In this document: positions 25,384 through 32,221 of the stretch, in pieces
How positions within the stretch are numbered: position 1 is the first letter of the stretch
How the letters are laid out: the number at the start of each line of letters is the position of its first letter
DNA from: Calditrichota bacterium
GTDB taxonomy: Bacteria; Electryoneota; B3-LCP
Direction of reading: 5' to 3'
Assembly (NCBI GenBank): GCA_020051775.1
Contig: JAGVQJ010000058.1
Location: forward strand, 1 to 32,221
Length of the DNA: 32,221 bases
Made by a program: the position numbers and the translations under genes
The notes under the pieces: model-generated
The model's input: the letters and a program-made list of their open reading frames with translations, nothing else
What the model was told of the DNA's origin: nothing
The model's database searches: none

Positions 25384-26162
25384 CGATCTACAAGGACATG
25401 ATCAAGTGGGCTGAGAAGCGGGGCGAGGTGTTGGAAAGCCCGCTGGAAGCTGATGAGACTCCCGATGAGGCGCATCACCCACTACCCGGGGATCTGCCCC
25501 GACCTCTAGCCAATGACTTGCAAATGTTGCAGGAAAACATCGAAGCACTTCGTGGCCAGGATGAGTTTCGGACTGTCCTGGTTGCTTCAGCCGTGCGAGG
25601 CGAAGGGGCTTCCACTATTGCCGCCAATTGGTGCCGACTGCTGGCTCGAGATCGCCTCTCCGGAATGCCTATCAGCACCACTGACACTATCGGCGGCGGT
25701 ATCCTTCTGATTGACGCCAACCTGCGCCGGCCAGTACAACATAGTCTTTTTGATCTGGATCGAAAACGCGGCTTGACGGAGCTTTTACAAGGCGAGCTGG
25801 ACCTTCAGCAGGTGATTAAAGGAGTTTCGCGGCGTAATCTCTGGGTAATAACATCCGGTAAGCCCGCCGCCAATCCTGCCGACCTTTTGGGATCCATGCT
25901 GATGAGAGGCATTTTGGAAGAGTGCCGCCGTCGTTTCGAGTTTATCGTGGTGGATGCCGCACCGGTTTCTTTATACGCTGAAACCTTAGCCTTAGCCAAG
26001 CAGGTGGATGCCACCTTATTGGTAGTGCGCACCGGCCAAACCCGCTGGGAGGTGGCGGCTTCAGCTAAAAACCAGTTGCAAAAAGTAAATTCACGCATTT
26101 TAGGCGTAGTGTTAAATCAACGCAAATTCATCATTCCCGGCTGGATATATAAAAGAATTTGA
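25380..26162 (+). CDS. BY-kinase/CpsD-like P-loop protein with non-canonical Walker A
   Basis: VASAVRGEGASTIAANW (Lys replaced by Ala), Walker A'-like ILLIDANLRRP, Walker B FIVVDAAPV; GTGA overlap with wzz. Confidence 0.88.
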   Translation: MTIYKDMIKWAEKRGEVLESPLEADETPDEAHHPLPGDLPRPLANDLQMLQENIEALRGQDEFRTVLVASAVRGEGASTIAANWCRLLARDRLSGMPISTTDTIGGGILLIDANLRRPVQHSLFDLDRKRGLTELLQGELDLQQVIKGVSRRNLWVITSGKPAANPADLLGSMLMRGILEECRRRFEFIVVDAAPVSLYAETLALAKQVDATLLVVRTGQTRWEVAASAKNQLQKVNSRILGVVLNQRKFIIPGWIYKRI

Positions 26163-26207
26163 GGTTCATGACCGAATGGTCAGAGTGGTCAGGCGAGAGG
26201 CAGAAAT

Positions 26208-27713
26208 TTGATCAAGGACGACATCCGTAAAGGCTTTGCCAGCACTGTATATAACTATTTGGGCTTGTTCTTTGAAAAACTAATGACGGTCTTTGTGACC
26301 GTTTATGTCATTCGGCAATTGCCGATTGTGGATTATGGTGTTTTTAATCTATTTCAAGACACCATCGTTCTGGTCGAGGTGATTTTCGCGTTCGGCATCC
26401 CTTCGCTGATTGAGCGGTTTCTGCCGGAATTATATGAGCGAGGGTTGTTTGAGGAGCTGCGGCGCTGGGTTCGGCGAGCCTTGGTGGCTCGTTTTCTACT
26501 GGGAGTCTTGGGCGCCTTGATTTGCCTGTTCGGCCGTGAATATCTGGGGACCCTTCTTCACGCTGAGAAATTCTCAGCCTTGTACCCTGTCTTCGCCCTG
26601 GGATTGGTGTTCACCATTCTGAATACTACTTCCCAGATGGTGCTGGATACTTTCCTACAGCAGAAGCGGCGCAATGCTATTCGCGTCATCGTTTCCATGG
26701 TGCGAGCGGGATTGTATTTTTGTGCCATCTATTTCGGATTTGGTTTATTGGGGGTACTGTGGAGTTTCTCCATTTCCGCCATCGTGGGATCGGCGCTCTT
26801 TATATGGACGATCCATCATCAGAAGTTCCCTGCCAACATCACTCCGCGTACGGAAGGCTTGGGAAGTCTTCCGGGGCGAATGAAACGCTATGGCGGAATC
26901 AGTTATGCTAATGAAATGGGGAGTCTGATCTTGAGTCGTCGCGTGGACAACTACATGATCAGCACCTTTATTAATCCGGTGGCCGTAGGATTTTATTCTT
27001 TTGCCGCACGTATCGTGGATATGTTCATCGCTTTAACGCCCTTGAAGGTCGGAACGATGATCATTTCCACGATCCTATTTCGGCAATTCACTGAGAATCC
27101 AACCCAGGAGTTTTTGCAGCGCCGCTTCAATTTATTGACTAAACTATGCTATTACCTGACCTTGCCGTTACTGCTCATCTTAGTTGGTCTCAGTCGCCAG
27201 GTCACGATGATTATTGATCCCAAATATGTCACAGCCAGCGGCATCTTGGCGCTCATCGCCGTTTTTGAGATTTTCAATTCCTTTTCCTGGCCCATCGCTT
27301 GGATGGCGCAATCCGCCGAGAAACCCGAAGTGCAGCTTTATTCAAAAATCGGCGCAATATACAATATCATCAGCGCGCTGATTCTTATTCCGCTCTATGG
27401 GCCGTTAGGCGCTGCCTGGGCGACCGGCACTTCATCGTTAATGAAGAACATTTTAATGTATCTGTTTTTACGACGCCATCTACCGCTAACTTTCCCCTGG
27501 GTTTCCTTGGGGAAGTTGAGTTTAGCCGGTTTAGTTTCCTGGGGTATCCTAATTGCCCTGGAACCATTCGTGGACGGACTATTCCCCTTATTGTTAGCCG
27601 CTGCTGCCGGAGTTCTGGGTTTCGTATTGAGTTCCTGGCTGCTGCAACCCTTTAACCAGGCGGAACGCTCTTCGTTGGAAAAAGCGTTTGGCCGTCGCTT
27701 GCGGTTTGTATAA
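26208..27713 (+). CDS. Wzx-like polysaccharide flippase (MOP superfamily)
   Basis: About 500 aa with many TM segments; STVYNYLGLFFEKLMTVFVTVYVIRQLPIVDYGVFNLFQDTI; LIPLYGPLGAAWATGTSSL. Confidence 0.87.
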   Translation: MIKDDIRKGFASTVYNYLGLFFEKLMTVFVTVYVIRQLPIVDYGVFNLFQDTIVLVEVIFAFGIPSLIERFLPELYERGLFEELRRWVRRALVARFLLGVLGALICLFGREYLGTLLHAEKFSALYPVFALGLVFTILNTTSQMVLDTFLQQKRRNAIRVIVSMVRAGLYFCAIYFGFGLLGVLWSFSISAIVGSALFIWTIHHQKFPANITPRTEGLGSLPGRMKRYGGISYANEMGSLILSRRVDNYMISTFINPVAVGFYSFAARIVDMFIALTPLKVGTMIISTILFRQFTENPTQEFLQRRFNLLTKLCYYLTLPLLLILVGLSRQVTMIIDPKYVTASGILALIAVFEIFNSFSWPIAWMAQSAEKPEVQLYSKIGAIYNIISALILIPLYGPLGAAWATGTSSLMKNILMYLFLRRHLPLTFPWVSLGKLSLAGLVSWGILIALEPFVDGLFPLLLAAAAGVLGFVLSSWLLQPFNQAERSSLEKAFGRRLRFV

Positions 27714-29057
27714 ATGAATCTGATGGACCCCATTCAGGCTGTGCAAAAAGCCATTCGACCGGATGATAAAGGAACCGGTAAATACGCTCAAATTCGTCCC
27801 TTTCCATACCCCTTTAAGGCAGCACTGGCGATTTGCAATGATTTGGATGGGCTAACTACCTTCGAGCGGATGAAGGCCGTGCATGACGTCATGAACGGAC
27901 ATGCCACGACCCCTTGCGGTCCCGGCTTGGGTTTGGAGATCGGTGATTCCATGCATTTTTTCTCCGTTCACCCTCAAGCCGATGATACCTTAGCCTATTT
28001 TGATGGGTTGACTAATCAACCGGGGCCTGCCGCCTCGGCGCTACGAGAGGGGATTCAGGCGGGTCTGCTGGATACGCTGCATACCTGGGGGAATTATTCT
28101 CAAAAAGGAGGATTTTTCCGCGAGCAAGCCGAGTGGGCGGTGGCAGAAATGGAAAAATATGGCCTGCACCTGCCGCTCTGGACCAATCACGGCGACCGCC
28201 ACAATTTCCAGAATTTGGGGCGTGCTGACTCCTTGGGCGACGTGCGGGAAACCTCCTCGGCACGAGGCGATAAAAGCCGAGTACTGGAATATCACGCGGA
28301 TTTGGTTCACCAGATCGGCATTCGCTATTTATGGTTGAAGGAACTTACCGGCATTCCCGGCCAGGAAAGATTTCTTAATTGGCAGGATTGGCTGGAAGAC
28401 GGATCGGAATTAGGGCGCTACTTTGCAAAAGGATTGGCCTCGCATGATCCCGTTGGTGGAACTGGTCGGCCACTGCAGTTGACCAATCATCTCCTGCGCC
28501 TGCGACCCTTGCGGGATGGCAACAGCTTTTACGAGATGCTGCGCTATGGATTCTTCATCAAAGATGGCGCCGATAACCTACCTGAGCTGCTGTCGTTACG
28601 CTTCCTGCGCCGGTTGGTTGAATCGGGAGGCGCTTGCCTGCTCTATATTCATCTGGGTAAGGGCCAACCCTCGCCGGAAGTACCATTCAGCAAGGAAAGC
28701 TATAACGCCCTGGCGCGATTGGCGGAATGGGCCCGCGCGGGGGATATTTGGGTAACGACTCCCTCTCGTTTGTGTCGCTACGTTGAGTTGCGTCAGCGTC
28801 TGAAACTGAATGCCTATTTAAGCGAAGGCGAGATGTGGTTGGCTGGTGACTTCGAACCCGCCGGCAGATTATCGGAACCAGAAATATCCGGGTTATCATT
28901 CTATCTACCGGAAGTGACTGCCGCTCAAAAACCCCCGGATGATACTCGGTTGGATTTGACTGCAGCGGGAAACGTCCTGGTGCAGAATCCACCCGATCAC
29001 ACTGGCAAAGTTTCCTATTCTGCGCCGTTGGAGCCGCTGGTCTATCCATGGGAATAA
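27714..29057 (+). CDS. Divergent NodB-like / polysaccharide-deacetylase-like protein
   Basis: PYPFKAALAICNDLDG in the position of the NodB motif, LHTWGNYSQKGGF and PLWTNHGDRHN as candidate metal/catalytic motifs; polysaccharide-locus context. Confidence 0.55.
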   Translation: MNLMDPIQAVQKAIRPDDKGTGKYAQIRPFPYPFKAALAICNDLDGLTTFERMKAVHDVMNGHATTPCGPGLGLEIGDSMHFFSVHPQADDTLAYFDGLTNQPGPAASALREGIQAGLLDTLHTWGNYSQKGGFFREQAEWAVAEMEKYGLHLPLWTNHGDRHNFQNLGRADSLGDVRETSSARGDKSRVLEYHADLVHQIGIRYLWLKELTGIPGQERFLNWQDWLEDGSELGRYFAKGLASHDPVGGTGRPLQLTNHLLRLRPLRDGNSFYEMLRYGFFIKDGADNLPELLSLRFLRRLVESGGACLLYIHLGKGQPSPEVPFSKESYNALARLAEWARAGDIWVTTPSRLCRYVELRQRLKLNAYLSEGEMWLAGDFEPAGRLSEPEISGLSFYLPEVTAAQKPPDDTRLDLTAAGNVLVQNPPDHTGKVSYSAPLEPLVYPWE

Positions 29058-30187
29058 ATTCCATGCCGACGATCGCCTTCATTATGCAGGCATTCTACGG
29101 CGACCGGATCGGCGGTGCAGAACGGCAAGTGCAATTGTTGGGGGAGGGCCTTCGGGATCAAGGTTGGCGAACCGTATATATCTGCGAACGACCGGTCGGG
29201 AAACCTCGCAGCGAAGTCGTTCTGGGGATGGAGGTCATTGCGCTGCCGTTACGTCAAAAGCGTAATGTCACCTTGAATTACAAGGCTCTGAAAGAGGCCA
29301 TGCGGGAAAGCCGGGCGGACCTTTTTTACCAGAGGATCCGTCATCCGTACACCGGCATGGGAGTCTGGGCAGCGAGAAAGCTGAAAAAGCCCTTTGTTTG
29401 GGCTGCGGCCTCCACCGCCGATTTGGATCGCCGAGTGGATTATCGTAATCCCAACATCAGGCTGATATCACGAGAGCGTTTGGCACATCCCGTCAATCGG
29501 CGCATTGAGAGTTGGGGTATCCATAAGGCCGACGCCGTCATTCTGCAGACCATGGAACAGTTGCGGCTGTTGGAAACGAATTATCATCGCAGCGGCACGG
29601 TAATCCCAAATCACATTGTGAGTTGCACTACTGCTGAGGCAGTACCGCGACGCCAGCCTCCGGAAGTTTTATGGCTTTCCAATATCAAATCTTTCAAACG
29701 CCCGGAATTGTTCATTGCCTTAGCCCGACGTTGCCAGGATATGCCGGTGCGTTTCACGATGGTGGGCGGCTGTATGAATCCTGCGGCGTTGACTCCGATT
29801 CGTAGCGCTCAAGAGAGTGTGCCGAATTTCGCGTATATAGGACCGTTGTCGCCTGCAGAAGCGGAAGAACGCATCGCTGGTGCAACCGTACTGGTCAACA
29901 CCAGCCTTTTTGAAGGCTTTCCCAATGCTTTTCAGCAAGCATGGTGTTATGGCGTCCCAACCTTGACGATGAATGCAGATCCGGATGGGATCATCAATCG
30001 TGAGAAATTGGGCAGCGCCTGCGCCTCCCTTGAAGACCTGGAAGTTGAATTGCGAAAGCTCTTGGGAAGCGCCGAAATTCGGGATAAAATTGCTATACAC
30101 GCGCGTAGTTTCGCGCATAGTAATTATGAATTATCAGGGCTTCTGCCCGCTTATCTCAAACTATTCAATGAATTGCTACAATTATGA
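29048..30187 (+). CDS. Glycosyltransferase family 4 (GT-B)
   Basis: GGAERQVQLLGEGLRDQGWRTVYI N-terminal motif; PEVLWLSNIKSFKRPELFIALA; VNTSLFEGFPNAFQQAWCYGVPTL E-x7-E-type region. Confidence 0.9.
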   Translation: MGINSMPTIAFIMQAFYGDRIGGAERQVQLLGEGLRDQGWRTVYICERPVGKPRSEVVLGMEVIALPLRQKRNVTLNYKALKEAMRESRADLFYQRIRHPYTGMGVWAARKLKKPFVWAAASTADLDRRVDYRNPNIRLISRERLAHPVNRRIESWGIHKADAVILQTMEQLRLLETNYHRSGTVIPNHIVSCTTAEAVPRRQPPEVLWLSNIKSFKRPELFIALARRCQDMPVRFTMVGGCMNPAALTPIRSAQESVPNFAYIGPLSPAEAEERIAGATVLVNTSLFEGFPNAFQQAWCYGVPTLTMNADPDGIINREKLGSACASLEDLEVELRKLLGSAEIRDKIAIHARSFAHSNYELSGLLPAYLKLFNELLQL

Positions 30188-31341
30188 ACGTATTATGGGT
30201 TAATTCAAGTCCAGGACAAAAAGTTAGCAACACCCACCTTTACGGCGTTCCCCGCGCGTTGGAAAAATTAGGTGTGCGCAGCTTTGTTCTGGTCGGAGGT
30301 CGAAGAGCTCCCAACATCCCTGAATTCTTTGTGCTGTTACCGATGCCTTTGAAGCGGTTGGGTATTTATCGTCTGCTGGTGACGATGGCTCTGCCGTGGT
30401 TGTGCTGGAAATATCGTCCCGACGTCGTGATCAGTGATTGGCAATCTGCGGGCATGACCTGGTTGCTGGTGTTGATGCGAAGGTTGGGCCTGTTCAATTT
30501 CCGTTTGGTTCATGATGTTCGCACCGTATCGGTTAAAAAGGATAACGATAGAGGCGAGAGAATCTGGATCAAATCGTTGCAATACGCGCATCGTCATTTC
30601 GACGGATTGACGACGATTACAGAACCCTTGAAGGACTTAATCAGTCGTCAATTTGATATTCCGGCAAGCCAGATCGCGGTATGGCAATCTGGCGTGGATT
30701 TGAATCATTTCCGACCGCAGAATGCCTCCTCTTTGCGCCGCGAATTGGATTTAGAAGACAAATTCGTCGTCTTTTATCATGGCGCGGTTGAGAGCAATAG
30801 GGGTATCCTGGAGCTGGCTGAATCAACGCATTATCTTGAGGATCTGCCTGACCTGAGATTATTAGTCGTTGGTTATGGCAGCGAGTGGAATAAATTGGTG
30901 GATTTAATCCGTGAATCGAAGTTGGATAAGGTCATTCTCAAGCCTAGCGTGCCCTATCATCAAATCCCGCAATGGATCGCTTGTGGCGACCTGTGTGTCG
31001 TGCCCTTGCCCAATCACCCTTGGTGGGTAGTTTCCAGCCCGCTAAAATTGATGGAATACCTGGCTATGGGGAAGCCGGTGATGCTGACGGAGATATTAGC
31101 CCATCGAGCCGTTATCACCCGCGACGAGGATGCGTTTTGGGTTCCTGAATGCGATCCTCAACAATTTGCTGAGGGAATTAGACGAGCCTATCAGCAACGT
31201 ACTCGATTGCAGGAGTGGGGAATGAAGGGGCAGCGCCTGGCCGCTGAAAACCTGACCTGGGAGCGACAAGCTTCGCTTTTAAAAGATTACCTAATGCAGG
31301 TATCATCCAAAAAAATCAACCTGCGAAGCTCGGCAATATAA
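30184..31341 (+). CDS. Glycosyltransferase family 4 (GT-B), paralog of next gene
   Basis: MNVLWVNSSPGQKVSNTHLYGVP; KFVVFYHGAVESNRGILELAES; SSPLKLMEYLAMGKPVMLTEI. Confidence 0.9.
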   Translation: MNVLWVNSSPGQKVSNTHLYGVPRALEKLGVRSFVLVGGRRAPNIPEFFVLLPMPLKRLGIYRLLVTMALPWLCWKYRPDVVISDWQSAGMTWLLVLMRRLGLFNFRLVHDVRTVSVKKDNDRGERIWIKSLQYAHRHFDGLTTITEPLKDLISRQFDIPASQIAVWQSGVDLNHFRPQNASSLRRELDLEDKFVVFYHGAVESNRGILELAESTHYLEDLPDLRLLVVGYGSEWNKLVDLIRESKLDKVILKPSVPYHQIPQWIACGDLCVVPLPNHPWWVVSSPLKLMEYLAMGKPVMLTEILAHRAVITRDEDAFWVPECDPQQFAEGIRRAYQQRTRLQEWGMKGQRLAAENLTWERQASLLKDYLMQVSSKKINLRSSAI

Positions 31342-31361
31342 TTTAAAGGCCCAACTCGGTC

Positions 31362-32221
31362 TTGAAGATCCTCTGGGTAAATTCCGGCAGGAGTAAAACC
31401 ATGAGCAATACCAGGCTCTATGGTATCCCGCCGGTGCTGGAAGAGTGGGGGGATAAAAACATTGTGCTCATCGCCGGGCGCTCGGTCCAGCGATCCCTCC
31501 CGCCCTATTTTCTGCCCTTACCTGTACCTCTGGGCAGGTTAGGCGCATACCGCCTGCTGGTGGCTTTGATGCTCCCGTTTCTTTGCCTGAAATATCGCCC
31601 CCAGATCGTCCTGACCGATTGGACTTCGGCTCGTTTGACGTACCTGGTGCTGGTCATGCGGCGTTTAGGATTACTGCACGTTAAACTGGTTCACGACGTA
31701 CGCACAGTTCCGGTAAAAGACGACGGGGGAAAAAGTTGGCAGGTATATGCCGCTTGTCTCCGTTACGCCAAGCGTTATTTCGATGGCTTAACTACGATTA
31801 CGGAGCCACTAAGGGATGAGATTTGGGAGCGTTTTAAAATCCCCCGGAATAAAGTCGCAGTTTGGACCTCCGGCGTGGACGTGAATCATTTCAAACCCCG
31901 ATTGGATGGCGATCTTCGCCGACACCTGGGTCTGGAAGATAAATTCGTCGCGTTTTATCACGGATCCGTAAATCTCAACCGCGGTGTGCTGGAACTGGCC
32001 TTAGCCACTCGTCATTTCGAAGATCTACCCAACTTCAGGTTGTTGATCGTGGGGGGCGGTAATAAATGGGCTAGTTTGCAGAAAGTCGTAAAGAATAATC
32101 AGTTGGAGAAAGTGATTTTACAACCGGCAGTGCCCTATGATCGTATTCCTGAGTGGATCGCATGTGCTGATTTATGTGTTGTGCCATTACCCAATCACCC
32201 TTGGTGGCGTGTCTCCAGCCC
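31362..32221 (+). CDS. Glycosyltransferase family 4, tandem paralog of 30184-31341, 3'-truncated by window edge (absent from ORF track)
   Basis: Open frame from TTG 31362 to window end: LKILWVNSGRSKTMSNTRLYGIPPVLEEWG...KFVAFYHGSVNLNRGVLELALATRHFEDLPNFRLLIVGGG...VVPLPNHPWWRVSS, aligns throughout with the upstream gene. Confidence 0.9.
   Translation, partial: MKILWVNSGRSKTMSNTRLYGIPPVLEEWGDKNIVLIAGRSVQRSLPPYFLPLPVPLGRLGAYRLLVALMLPFLCLKYRPQIVLTDWTSARLTYLVLVMRRLGLLHVKLVHDVRTVPVKDDGGKSWQVYAACLRYAKRYFDGLTTITEPLRDEIWERFKIPRNKVAVWTSGVDVNHFKPRLDGDLRRHLGLEDKFVAFYHGSVNLNRGVLELALATRHFEDLPNFRLLIVGGGNKWASLQKVVKNNQLEKVILQPAVPYDRIPEWIACADLCVVPLPNHPWWRVSS

Overview
The 32.2 kb window comes from a bacterial chromosome, probably an uncultured Gram-negative lineage (inference: Wza-like export lipoprotein, Omp85-like barrel and MCE protein). 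Almost every gene is on the + strand. The left part (about 1-18.9 kb) is core metabolism and housekeeping: a fatty-acid/butyrate-type trio (thiolase 3' part, 3-hydroxyacyl-CoA dehydrogenase, acyl-CoA dehydrogenase), an orphan HepT-like gene, ilvE, nusB, a metallophosphoesterase, secA, smg (DUF494), topA, a xerC/D-type recombinase, hpf, hprK, mannose-family PTS EIIA and EIIB, an MCE protein, a MobA/MocA-like nucleotidyltransferase, an Omp85-like barrel and a REC-DHp protein. The right part (about 18.9 kb to the end) is an exopolysaccharide locus: toroid-like protein (only convincing minus-strand gene), Wza-like lipoprotein, ExeA-like ATPase, GT39-like membrane protein, NDP-sugar epimerase, Wzz/GumC, a BY-kinase-like protein lacking the Walker A lysine, a Wzx-like flippase, a divergent NodB-like protein and three GT4 glycosyltransferases. 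The last GT4 is missing from the ORF track because it runs off the window. Points most worth a second look: a decayed hicBA pair just upstream of secA (nonsense codon, apparent A-tract frameshift, truncated hicA); a REC-DHp protein with no ATPase domain; the lysine-less BY-kinase-like protein; the divergent NodB-like protein; an hprK-EIIA-EIIB set with no visible permease; and small palindromic intergenic repeats. I did not find a CRISPR array, tRNA, rRNA, intact transposase or a clearly new defence system.
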